A stretch of DNA of 64,000 bases. It comes from Cryptomeria japonica. Taxonomy: Eukaryota; Streptophyta; Pinopsida; Cupressales; Cupressaceae. The stretch is from the NCBI RefSeq assembly GCF_030272615.1, contig NC_081406.1, forward strand, positions 483,943,900-484,007,899. The letters are read 5' to 3'. The first letter of the stretch is position 1; each line of letters starts with the position of its first letter. The notes under the pieces were generated by a model that saw nothing but the letters and a program-made list of their open reading frames with translations, was not told the DNA's origin and searched no databases. The position numbers were made by a program, and so were the translations under genes. Below, piece by piece: positions 54,152 through 64,000 of the stretch.

Positions 54152-54290
54152 AGGGAAAATGCATTGTACTGTGTGGTATATGCATTGTTCTATGTGGTAT
54201 ATGTGTTGTTATGTGTGGTATATGCATTGTACTATGTGGTATATACGTTTTCTTGTAGGGTCTATGTGTTGTTTTGCATAGCAGATGTGC
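54152..54290 (+). repeat. 21-bp tandem repeat in LTR (also at 59655-59810)
   Basis: The gtggtatatg unit recurs every 21 bp (anchors 54173, 54194, 54215, 54236). The right LTR has the same array, with anchors at 59679, 59700, 59721, 59742 and 59763. The seven-codon period keeps frames open on both strands, giving misleading ORFs. Confidence 0.85.
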
Positions 54291-55962
54291 TAAATTGTCT
54301 ACTTCCAGTAAGTTTGTCAATTTAGTTCATTTTCCAGTTTCTATTCTTGTTCTTCAAAATCCAAAGGCTGTTTCCTGATACCTAAGATGTTCTAGGTCTG
54401 TTTCATTGAAAAATTATTGTTTGTCTTGATTATTTGGCTTGTTTATGTGGTTGTCTTGTAGCCAGGCTCATTTGTTGTATTCTTAGATGATGATTGCAAT
54501 GTTGTTGGATTGGGTTGGATACCTTGGTAAGATAGGTCTTGTTTTGTTGAGAACCCATGGTTTTATGGTAGTATTTTGTGTTGTTACCCTAAGGTCTAGG
54601 TGAATGAAAGGGGAAGAGTGGGCTTCATAGTGAGTGACTAGGATCGCATGAAGTGGGCTACCAAGTCCATTTGGGGTCCAGATCTCTAGGTATCTCACTA
54701 GAAATTTTTCAGTGTGAACAAGTGATAACTTAATTAATAATACTTGGGTTTGGGTAGAATAGTTCATCTTAATAAGATATGAAAATAATTAGTGCCCTTT
54801 GCCTTTCCCTACGGTGGTTGACTGGGATAGGACTGGGAAGGCCCTAGTAAAACCCAGGTAAGCTAATCTCTCTCACTCCATAAAGTTGAGATGGCTCCAT
54901 ATGTACTTTGGGACATTCAGGACTGGCACCTAGGTACCCACATATTGTATGTGATGACACTCTTTCTCCCTACAAGTAGGTCCTAGTACCTTGAGTCTTT
55001 CTTCGTTGTGTTGCCTCTGGAGGGTTCTGTGTTTAGAGAGTTTGTGTTGATGGTTATCATTTGGTTATTTTATGTTTGCTTAGTGTTCCTCGTTGTATGG
55101 GTCTTTCCTTGGGTTGTTAGGTGTTGGCCTAGATCTAGATTATGTGTGGGATCTTGTGTCATCTCCCAGCAGGGGGGTGGTTCCTTTGGTTCTACATGGT
55201 CAAGTGGTTTGATCCCTTCTTCCATTGGGATGTTGTTCATTGGATGCTATGCATGGATGTGGATATCTTATCTTCTCATCTTTGAATGGATTCTTGTAGC
55301 AGATTAATTTAAATGATTATGTAGCATGTATGTAGTGATTCATGATGTAATTGCAATGTATATAGAACTATGGACCTTGTTGTGAAGGATATTGGGGGAA
55401 TAAATAATGCAACTTGTAATAATGTTTCATTAATGGAAATTGATTCATGGATGTTTATTTGATCTTATGTTATGTTGGATATATGCTAGGATATCTTGTA
55501 GTAATTTGGGAGTAGGAATATTTGGTATTGGTGTTTTAAAATGAACTTAAAAAGGATTGGTTATGTATGCTTAGTAGATGGATATAATTATGATACATAA
55601 TAGTGAAGAATCGTGTGTGCATTGTAAGAATAAATCATGCTAGGAATTAGTATGCATTAGTTTAAGGTGGTAATTGTGATATCGTGCTTATGATGTTATG
55701 ATGTGTTATTGTTTATGGTTAGTTTAAGTGATGACTTTGAGATGCCCTAGAGGAGGCTTTGAGATATTGTATTTATTTCCGCTTGCGTTATGTTTTTATG
55801 TGAATTTGATTATGATGGTTAGATTTTATTTAGTTAATGAATGATTAATGCATTGAATAAAATTATAGTAATGGTTGTATTAGTTAATGTTTTTAAAAAA
55901 AAATTCCCTATTGCATGTTAGGTAGTGTATTTTATCTAGGGTATTTTGGTGGGCATTACATC

Positions 55963-55979
55963 TGGTATCAGAGCCCATG
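55963..55979 (+). other. Primer binding site, initiator tRNA-Met type
   Basis: tggtatcagagcccatg starts 2 bp after the LTR end, an exact match to the common plant initiator-Met primer site. Confidence 0.9.
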
Positions 55980-56133
55980 TTCATACATTGGGTACTCTGG
56001 TTTCATATGAGTCCATTGTGCGTATTAGCACTTTAGTGTGGGATTAGTCGCATGATTATCCCTAGTGGTTGTTTACTTGCATTTAGTTGCCTTAGATTTC
56101 ATCTTATAGTATTTTGTGTCTTGCTTAGACAAG

Positions 56134-57596
56134 ATGCCTACTAGAGGTAGAGGTCGTGGTCGTGGTCATGGTGGATGAATGGGTAATTGACAGAATCCTC
56201 ATCCCGAGGTTTCTAAAGAGTCACACCATGAGGAGAAGCAGCGGAATCAATAGGTGGAAGGAGAGCAAGTTAGTAATATGGTTCTGCAATTGGTCAATTT
56301 TCTTCAAGGACTTCTTGATCGGTTGGGTCTGCAACAAGAAGAGAATCAGCAAGAGGGATCCCATCATGATAGTCATCAGGATAGAGAGGTAGAGTAGGAG
56401 TGAGTGAGGGAACATTCATGTTCACCATTCACGTTCACCTCAGAGGAGAGATGATGCAGTACTTGATCAGGATTCAGTTGTAGCTTGACATATGAGAGAC
56501 CTTTTGAGAGCTCATCCTCCTACTTTTGATGGTCCTGGTAGCGGTTTGGAGGTAGAAATTTTGTTGCTAGATATGGGTAGGTATTTTTCCATGCATCTGT
56601 ATGGTAGTAACAACAAGGCTAGGTGCACGATAATGGATATTCTAGACTTTTCTTCCACTTGGTGGCATACAGAGGAGCGAAAGCTTCATTTGAATATTGC
56701 GTTAGTATCATGGGAGTTCTTTTTAGAGCATTTTCATGCTAGTTTTCGGTCAGATCTTTGGAGACAGCGTAGGGCTGATGAGTTTCACAACTTGAGGTAG
56801 CAGGACATGATAGTAGAGTAGTATGAGAAGAAGTTATTTGTGCTCAGACAACATTCTAGATTAGTAGATGATGATGTGATGCTTGTACGATATTTTATCA
56901 GAGGTCTTGATGACCACATCAGTGGTGATGCTCGGGTCCATGAACCTAAGTCTATGGCGGTGGCTATGGAGAAGGGGCAACTGGTTGAGGAGAAGCTTTT
57001 GTCAGGAGGTCCTTTCATTGTGGAGAGTGTTAGTGCTCCAGTATCAGGTTCAGATGTAAGAGGTGCTCAGCCGCAGGCTTCAAGACATGCTAGGAGGGAT
57101 CCTCCTTCATCTAGAGGTGATCATTCTCAAAAGAGGGAGAGTTCTCAAGATCGTAATTCTTTCCACATGCATAGATAATGTGGTGATCAAGAGCATAATA
57201 GGAAGCTTGCTTTTCATTTTCAAGGTTCACAAGTAGTATAGAGTTCTCAACAGAACTCTAATGGAGGCAATTTTTAGCAGCCTAGTGCACCTTCAGTCAT
57301 TCATGGTTTCACTAGAGGGTGTTGTTTCACTTGTGGTCAACAGGGATATTATGCAGTGAGTTGTCCACAATAGTCTACACGAGTGTTTGTTCAGTGACCA
57401 GTAGCTTTAGATCCCACAATTGGTGATGCAGGGAGGTCTCATCATGTTTTTATGGCAATGGATCACCGTTAGAGAGGAGTTGGAGAGTCTTCAGGTCATG
57501 GGTCAACAACTTTCTTTGGTGACCGTGCATGTTTTGTGGAATCAAGAGTTGATCCTCAGGCTTCACAACATGGTGTAGGAAAGGGTCCAATGTGAC
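56134..57596 (+). pseudogene. gag: gag of the TR-GAG-like element
   Basis: ATG at 56134 opens with MPTRGRGRGRGHGG, an Arg-Gly start seen in chromovirus-like gags. The gag core at 56492-57178 contains RDLLRAHPPTFDGPGSGLEV, then SSTWWHTEERKLHLN, WEFFLEHFHASF, RRADEFHNLR and MLVRYFIRGL. The knuckle near 57320-57365 reads CFTCGQQGYYAVSC, where the conserved His is Tyr (CAT to TAT). Stops at 56176, 56188, 56254, 56395, 56797, 56818, 57176 and later include CGA to TGA and CAG to TAG. Gag is the only protein encoded. It is followed within about 100 bp by the polypurine tract. Confidence 0.85.
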
Positions 57597-57683
57597 TTGA
57601 GTAATGATTTATCAGTATTTTTCTGTGGGTTCAATGTTTTGAGATAGTCATTTTGCTATTTGTTTCAGGCTTTCAGGAGTAAG

Positions 57684-57704
57684 CCTAAGACAAGGGGGGG
57701 ATGA
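57684..57704 (+). other. Polypurine tract of the TR-GAG-like element
   Basis: aagacaagggggggatga runs directly into the right LTR start TGTAGTGTGTC at 57705. Confidence 0.75.
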
Positions 57705-60506
57705 TGTAGTGTGTCTCCTTGACTCATCCTTTCTTTTGTGCTTGATAGATTATACTGGCATAGTTTAGACTACTTTTTTGATGCTTTGACTAGATGTTTA
57801 TGGATTTACCTATGTTTTTGGATGCTTCTTTATGCATATTAGACATATTATGCAGTGTTTGACATTATGATTTCAAATGGATGATGATATTCCTAGACTA
57901 TTGTGAGGATGTATTACTCTATGATGATCGTTGTGTGTTCACTTCTATGTGTATATCAAGTTTGTTCTACAATGATTTGATGTTATTTTATGATGTACTA
58001 ACCCCATTCTATGATTATAATTTTATGTGATGCATTGATGCTATACTAGGTGATTGTTTGTGTGAGTAGAGACGATTTCATATCACTCATTGTGAGAATG
58101 ATATACCATCGTGATTCTCTATCACTTGTTTGTTCATTATATATTGTATATGTTGTATCGCGGCTTTGTGGATGAAGGATTTGCAAGTACCAGACATCGA
58201 CTCCACCTGGCTTCACAGGTCTAAGTGTGTCTTATCCCAATGGCAAGTTGATCGGAGTTGACATGATAACCTACCCTATACTATAGGTTTAAGTTGATTA
58301 CCCTTGTCAGTTTAGAGTCTTGCCGCGAGTCATGGTTAGTGTGTAATGCTTTCTTGGATTATTTTATGGTGTCTTGCTTTGTGTAGCTTGGTTAATTATT
58401 AATTATTTTATTAAATTTATTTATATAATTTAATGATGTTAAATTGAAATAAAAGATTGATATAGTTTATAATAATTAATTAAATAAGTAGTCGGTATAA
58501 TATTTAATAATAAAGTGTTGTTGAATTAATATTAATATTATCATTTAGTAAGAAAAGGCTTTATTATTAATTAGAATATTTAATTATATAAATAGCCTTT
58601 GATTTATTATTATGGCTTTAATTTAATATAGCCTTGGTTTATTTATTATTGGGATTTTATAATTATTTGTGCCCATGATTTTATGAGTTGTTTATATTAT
58701 TATTATTATTCTCTTTATACTCTCTTGGGTTGTTTGATAGATTCTTTCTACCTACCCTATTATTCTATTGGTTATATTTTTGGGTAAGTAAATTAAATAA
58801 TATTTTGTTATTCTTACCTTGGGTTTTGGCAAATGGTTGGTAAGAAGTATATTATTTTGTAATATTTCGATTAGCTGAAATTTTGTATAATTTTAGTTTG
58901 ATTTTCTATTTATTTGGCTTCCTGAGTATTTTGCCAAGTTAGCATTTTTGGGTTTTCTCTTGCAAGTTGGATTTTGGATAAGGATTTGGATTTTGAAGAT
59001 TACTTGAAGATTTCTTGTCTTGGATTGTGGATTGCGCATCTTCGAATTCCTTCCATTACTTCTATTTTTCCAGGTTGGAGGAATTATCCTTCTATGCAAA
59101 ATTTATTTCTAGAAAATATTGTATTCTCCGTGCATTTTCAGAAAGATTGTCTTTGGGTGGCATGAGAAAATATAAATATAAATATAGTCAAAGTTTAATT
59201 TATTTTATATGAATCTTTATATAAGGTATAAACTATAGGTTGGGGGAAGAAATATATTCTTCTATTTTCTGAGATTCTCTATTTTCGTGAGTGATCGGCA
59301 CTATAAGTGCTTGCTTCTGTGTTTGGTTTTGGTATTCTGTATGCAAACCTTTGTATTAATCTAGGTCTCAGCTTTCCTTGAATGCTTTTGTGGTGTTTGC
59401 GAGTTGTGATTATTTCATGCCTGGATATTATTGGCAGAATATTTTGTCAAAGTCTTGTTTATGCTTATTTGTTTATTTTTGAGCTTGGAAGGTTGTTCCT
59501 TAGATTTGTTTTGTCAATACATTTCAATTAATTATATTATTGGGATTTTATTTTATGCCTTCAATTTTATATAGTTGTCGCAAGTTTTTTGTACCATCTA
59601 AATAAATGCGCTAAAGTTGTATATGCATTGTTTCTTCTGTCATATGTGTTGTTTCTTAGGGAAAATGCGATGTACTATGTGGTATATGTGTTGTTCTATG
59701 TGGTATATGTGTTTTTATGTTTGGTATATGCATTGTTCTGTGTGATGTATGTGTTGTACTATGTGGTATATGCGCTGTCTTGTAGGGTTTATGTGTTGTT
59801 TTGCATAGTAGATGTGCTAAACTGTCTGCTTCCAGTAAGTTTGTCAATTTGGTTCATTTTCTAGTTTTTGTTCTTGTTCTTCAAAATCTAGAGGTTTTTT
59901 TCTGATACATGAGATGTTCTAGGTCTGTTTCATTGATTGATTATTGGTTGTCTTGATTATTTGGCCTATTTATGTGATTGTCTTGTAGTTAGGCTCATTT
60001 GTTGTATTCTTTGATGATGATTGCATTATTGTTGGATTATGTTGGATACCTTGGTAATGTGGGTCTTGTTTTGTTGAGAGCCCATGGTTTTATGGTAGTA
60101 TTTTGTGTTGTTACCCTAAGGTCTAGGTGCATGCAAGGGTAAGAGTGGGCTTCATAGTGAGCGACTAGGATCGCATGGAGTGGGCTGCGAGGTCCATTCA
60201 GGGTCCAGATCTCTAGGTATCTCACTAGAAGTTTTCCAGTGTGAACAAGTGATAACTTAATTAATATTACTTGGGTTTGGGTAGAATAGCTCATCTTGAT
60301 AAGATAAGAAAATAATTAGTCCCCTTTGCCTTGTCCTGTGGTGGTTGATCGAGATAGGACTAGGAAGTCCTTTGTAAAACCCAGGTAAGCTAATCTCTCT
60401 CACTCCATAAAGTTGAGATGGCTCCATAGGTGCTTTGGGACATCTGGGACTAGCACCCAAGTACCCACATGTTGCATGTGATGACACTCTTTCTCCCTAC
60501 ATGTAG
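57705..60506 (+). repeat. Right LTR of TR-GAG-like element, 3' part missing
   Basis: Begins TGTAGTGTGTCTCC after the polypurine tract. Homology to the left LTR covers 58494-60506 and then ends sharply at ctacatgta, where the left LTR continues gtaggtcctag. The missing 3' part may have been displaced by an insertion starting TGTTGAACAGGG at 60507 or deleted. No gene inside. Confidence 0.8.
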
Positions 60507-60783
60507 TGTTGAACAGGGAAAACTTTAAGAAACCCCCCCCCCCCCTCGGACAAGGTGTAAAAACCTGGCGAAAGGTGTATAATTGCCGAGGAAAATATTA
60601 ATTTTACTGGCAAAATTTTGTGGTTTATGGAGAAATAATAATAATCTCCACTGGCGAATCATTCATGATCGCTCAAAGTTTGTGAAAAATCCTAGTGAAT
60701 TGTAATTTTTTTAAAGCCAAAAAAAATATTTGCATGGGCGAATTGTAATGTTTTTAAAACCAGAAAAAATATTTGAATTGGAG

Positions 60784-60945
60784 ATTTCAACCTAATTTCA
60801 AACCATAAAAAAAAAATATTGGCAATTTCAACCTATTTTCAAACTACAAAAAATATATATTGGAAATTTCAACCTATTTTCAAACCATAAAAAAATATAT
60901 TGGCGATTTCAACCTTTTTCAAAAACATATAAAAAATATATTGGC
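60784..60945. repeat. 41-bp tandem repeat, four copies
   Basis: atttcaacct recurs at 60784, 60825, 60866 and 60906, with caaaccataaaaaa and tatattgg between. The last copy is decayed. Confidence 0.85.
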
Positions 60946-63595
60946 ACCTCAGCAGTTTCTGTCAAGTCATTAAAACATGTGGCACACAGTTGTTAGCCCT
61001 CTGCCTGAAAGATTGCCCATTAGAAAATCTCACAACCTAGCGACAAGCCCTTATGACTCTATCTCCAGCTCACAAGCTGAAATGCTAAGCCTTCATAACC
61101 TCGAGAGCTAGCGACTGAGGGCAAATGAACTGCCACTAGCCAATTCTCGACCTCAAAATGTTAAGTCCTCATCACCACAATGACCTGGAGATAGTGGTAA
61201 CTTTAACCCTTGTCGCGTACTCGCCAACATAAAACTATTTATCCCTTAACCGCTAACACTTCACTCGCAAGCTCATGACTTGATCACGTCTTCAAACATT
61301 TAACCTCGTGAGCTGACGATAACCATAAAACTTAACCACAAACTATCTAGTCGCTAGCTCGTGACCTAAAAATGCTAACAATAAACAAACATGAGAGCTA
61401 GGGACAACTGTGGTGGCAAGATAATATGTACAAGGAATTTTTAAGGCTTGGATGCTGAGTCATTCTTGAGGGACTCGTTTGAAGGTTTCTCCTGAGTCGA
61501 GGTTGATTAGAGAAGCAAGGACGACGGTTTCAAAGGCATAAAAGGATTGGATAGCTTTTGAGTTAGAGATGGGAGATCATGGATTTCTTTGAGAAATTAG
61601 AGGTTGCTTGTTGTCAGGGATTTTGAAGAAAAATTTGTACAATGAAGGAGGAATAAAATCAGAACAAAATGATGATTTTTCACGTGTATTTGATAGGCAT
61701 GACTTCTAGAGTCCATAGTTGGTAGGGTGAGTTGAAAATCACCAAAATGATGATTTTTCATGTGAATGAGCATCACCAGATGAAGTCTTAAAATTTTATA
61801 AATACAATGGGGTGGTGACTTAATTGGTAGAAGAGAAAAGAAACATTTTTCATTTTCTGAGAGTGGTTTTTTCCTCAGAAAGGAAGATGATGTTTGAGCA
61901 GGATCGTGCATTGAGTTGATGTGTGCTTTGTGATACCGGATGGGTGTTTTTTTTGTTTTTTTCATTTTTCCTCTTGTGTGAGTTTGTTTATTGTCAGAGG
62001 GGTTGTGAAAGTGAGAAGGATTGCCAGAGGGGGTGTGAAAGCCATTTCTTAACAGGAAAGGCCACGAATGGCACATCCTCTACTTCTACTTTGCGATTGG
62101 ATGGCAAGGGGTTAGAAGAAGGAGACCGCAAAGGAATGAAAGAAGGATTTTTTTGGGTAGGGAGTGGCAGCCAGTCATCTCTATGATGGCATGGAAGTTA
62201 TGACCCCTCCCCAACATATTATGTTTTCCATAAAGCTCCTCTTTCCACTTTCTTTGATCTTGGGCATGAAGGCTAAAGCTCCTCCTCTATTTTAGGAGCG
62301 ATTTTACTTCTTGCCAAGTTCCAGTTTCCCTTATGAGAAGGGAAATTATCTGTGGATAGAATGTAACATCTCACACTCCATCTAAAGGCATCAAGGTTAT
62401 AATGGCACGACTCAAGCAATTTTGCTTCTACCAATTTTCAGTTGAAAATTTTGATTCACAGGTGCCAGCGCATGGATAAAGAATATTTTTTGTAACATAA
62501 TTTCATATGGCCTTTTAGGCCTAATTTCTGAGAGTAAATCTTCTATTGACATGTGTCTCTTGACCTGAAGCTTGTTTCTCCCTTTTATTCTATAAAAAGG
62601 GAAATCAAGGCCATTAGAAGGGTTCCTTTTTGGGGGGTCTCTTGAGGGTTCCAAAATTCTGGTGACTTTGGGGTTCCTTTTCTGGTTCCAATAGTGAGTC
62701 TAGGTGAAGGGAGAAAGTTGTAAAGTCATTTACAGAGCAAATTAAAAGCATTTAGTGTCAAGCTTTGTGCAGGTTCTTGAAGGATTTATATGTAAATTTA
62801 TTTTGCGACAAAAGTAGTAATTTTATTCAATAGAAATAAAATTTTGATCTATTTCTCTCTAGTCTATAATATTATCATCTTTCAAATGAACAAAATCAAG
62901 AGTTTTTTATTTGTTTCATTGTTATGGTGTATTTAATTTTTCATTTCATGCTTCTATCTAAGGGGTCGATTAAATGCTTGAGTGGAATTACAGAGTGGTA
63001 GGGCTTATGGAGGGATTTAGATAAGTAGTTTAGGTTGAGATTGTAGATGAGATATATTGTAAGGCAATATTGTCTTAGATCTTATACTATTAGATAAAAT
63101 TTTGTTACATTTTTACTTTACATCTTGTAACTTCAGGTACCTAATGGAGTAAGGCACTGATCACAACTTATAACTATCTTTAAATATCAGTTTTGTTTTC
63201 AATTTCACTGATAAATCACTATAATTTGTTGAATATCAAAATACATTTCTTTTCATGTCTGTTATTTTCTATTCTACCCGTCTCATGCTCTGATTAGGTT
63301 GAGGATCACTGGAGGACTTGCCATCCTTGAACATTCTCCCTATCATTGAGCCTACATATGAGGTCATCTACCTTATTTTAGTGAATATTTGAGTGTGGTG
63401 TAGAGATCATAAAATTCGCTAAAGGGATCACCCTCTCGGGTTGTGCAGAGCCCAAAGTGTAGAAGGATTTAAAGAATCCTTGTCAGTTGGTCCAAGTTCT
63501 TGAGGATTTAATAGTTCGAGTTGGGTTCTCCATAGATATTTAAAGAATCAACTTGGTTTTTGCCTCTTGCAGTGTAAACCCATTTGGGAACCAAC

Positions 63596-63770
63596 AATTG
63601 GAAGGTCACTTATTTTGTGACATCTCCATATTGATCCAAGTATCATGGTATAGTAGACTATATATGTGATCTCTTATTGAGACAATGATCATATAAAAAA
63701 GCAAACATTCTCATCCACAATGAATCAACTATTATATCAATTGAAGGATCACTTCTATTGTGACATCTCC
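63596..63770. repeat. Direct repeat pair carrying a gtcac/gtgac hairpin
   Basis: aattggaaggtcacttattttgtgacatctcc-like unit at 63596-63628 and its near copy at 63738-63770, 142 bp apart. Each has an inverted gtcac...gtgac or atcac...gtgac stem. Confidence 0.6.
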
Positions 63771-64000
63771 CTATTTTTATTACTTATGGAGGTTGTACTT
63801 ATTCACAACTCACTGATTTGACACAAAGGAGATAAATAAGCTGCAAATCATATTTGTGTTGATATTATATAATCACTTCCATCATACAATGTTTAGAGAT
63901 TCAAAATTTGCAACTCAAAGAATCAAAGAACACTATTCAAACTTCTATATTTCTCTATAAAATTATAAATAGCTATAGAATACTCATGTTACCATGTATC

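Larger units (their letters stand above)
52682..55960 (+). repeat. Left LTR of TR-GAG-like element, 5'-truncated, containing a SINE
   Basis: Aligns to 58494-60506 starting at ggtataatattgaataat or ggtataatatttaataat. Ends GGGCATTACA at 55960, directly before the primer site. The segment after about 54980 has no counterpart in the window because the right LTR is cut. No ORF is supported, and the open frames at 54092-54325 come from a 21-bp repeat. Confidence 0.85.
52682..60506 (+). mobile_element. TR-GAG-like LTR element: LTR, gag, LTR, no pol
   Basis: Two homologous blocks (52682-55960 and 57705-60506) flank a 1.74-kb internal region with primer site, gag and polypurine tract. The left LTR lacks its first about 790 bp (present at 57705-58493) and abuts the LINE. 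The right LTR lacks its last about 980 bp and stops at 60506. A complete LTR would be about 3.8 kb. No protease, RT or integrase motif occurs between gag and the polypurine tract, matching the published TR-GAG class of nonautonomous elements. Confidence 0.82.
60507..64000. other. Unassigned AT-rich sequence, no gene recognised
   Basis: Starts at the sharp end of the right LTR with tgttgaacaggg and a C-run (60531-60544). It contains a 41-bp repeat (60784-60945), an uneventful stretch, a TATA-like tataaaaagg near 62590 and a hairpin-like repeat pair at 63596-63770. Open frames, such as 61597-62076 minus (159 codons), show no domain. It may be a long noncoding LTR of another element whose remainder is outside the window. 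That is inference only. Confidence 0.4.

Noticed and set aside
59589-59864. 91-codon plus-strand frame with a repetitive hydrophobic product (and its partner at 54092)
   Set aside because: Produced by the 21-bp repeat, whose period is a multiple of three. Frames are open on both strands for the same reason.
61597-62076. 159-codon minus-strand open frame
   Set aside because: No domain, odd composition, overlaps another open frame on the plus strand. It looks like chance in low-complexity DNA.
60507-63592. A 3.1-kb solo LTR with TGTTG...CAACA ends
   Set aside because: The flanks (tgtag and attgg) do not match, so there is no target duplication, and the sequence after 63592 is not a recognisable primer site.

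Overview
This is a nuclear plant window made almost entirely of transposable elements. I found no host gene, tRNA, rRNA or CRISPR. The evidence for a plant is the presence of Ty1/copia and Tat-like Ty3 elements with plant-type primer sites (initiator-Met and tRNA-Arg-like), a plant L1-type LINE carrying an RNase H, very long LTRs and deep nesting. The base composition is AT-rich. A large, repeat-rich seed-plant genome, possibly a gymnosperm, fits best, but the species cannot be fixed from this sequence.

Layout from left to right. (1) 1-9797, minus strand: 5' part of a Tat-like Ty3 element (Ty3-A) with its 5' LTR, a 2.9-kb repeat-rich leader, gag, protease, a G-patch domain, RT and the first residues of RNase H. 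It runs off the left edge. (2) 9798-41745, plus strand: two copia elements in tandem sharing one LTR, in the order internal 1, LTR 14156-15216, internal 2, LTR 40697-41745. (3) 16569-37501, minus strand: a complete 20.9-kb Tat-like Ty3 element (Ty3-B) inserted in copia internal 2 with the 5-bp target duplication gaagg. Its LTRs are 6.7 and 7.0 kb. Each carries a degenerate reading frame of about 1,200 codons in the same sense as gag-pol, which I do not recognise. (4) 41746-about 52560, minus strand: an L1-type LINE (ORF1, endonuclease, RT, zf-RVT, RNase H) split by a 4.3-kb noncoding LTR-type insertion (44763-49068, TSD ctata). (5) 52682-60506, plus strand: an LTR-gag-LTR element with no pol, resembling the TR-GAG class. 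Its left LTR carries a tRNA-derived SINE with 14-bp target duplications. (6) 60507-64000: unassigned AT-rich DNA with short tandem repeats.

The inferred order of insertion, oldest to youngest, is: the TR-GAG-like element; the LINE, which probably landed in its left LTR; the copia pair and the 4.3-kb element, both in the LINE; and Ty3-A and Ty3-B, each in a copia internal region. All coding regions are broken by stops and frameshifts, many of them CAG to TAG, CAA to TAA or TGG to TAG. None of the elements looks autonomous now.

The most unusual features are the large reading frame inside the Ty3-B LTRs, placed downstream of a recognisable U3 promoter module, and the Ty3-B pol order, in which an intact-looking second RNase H lies between protease and RT. 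Also notable are two matching 22-bp-period repeat arrays flanking a small ORF in the Ty3-A leader, and the gag-only LTR element.
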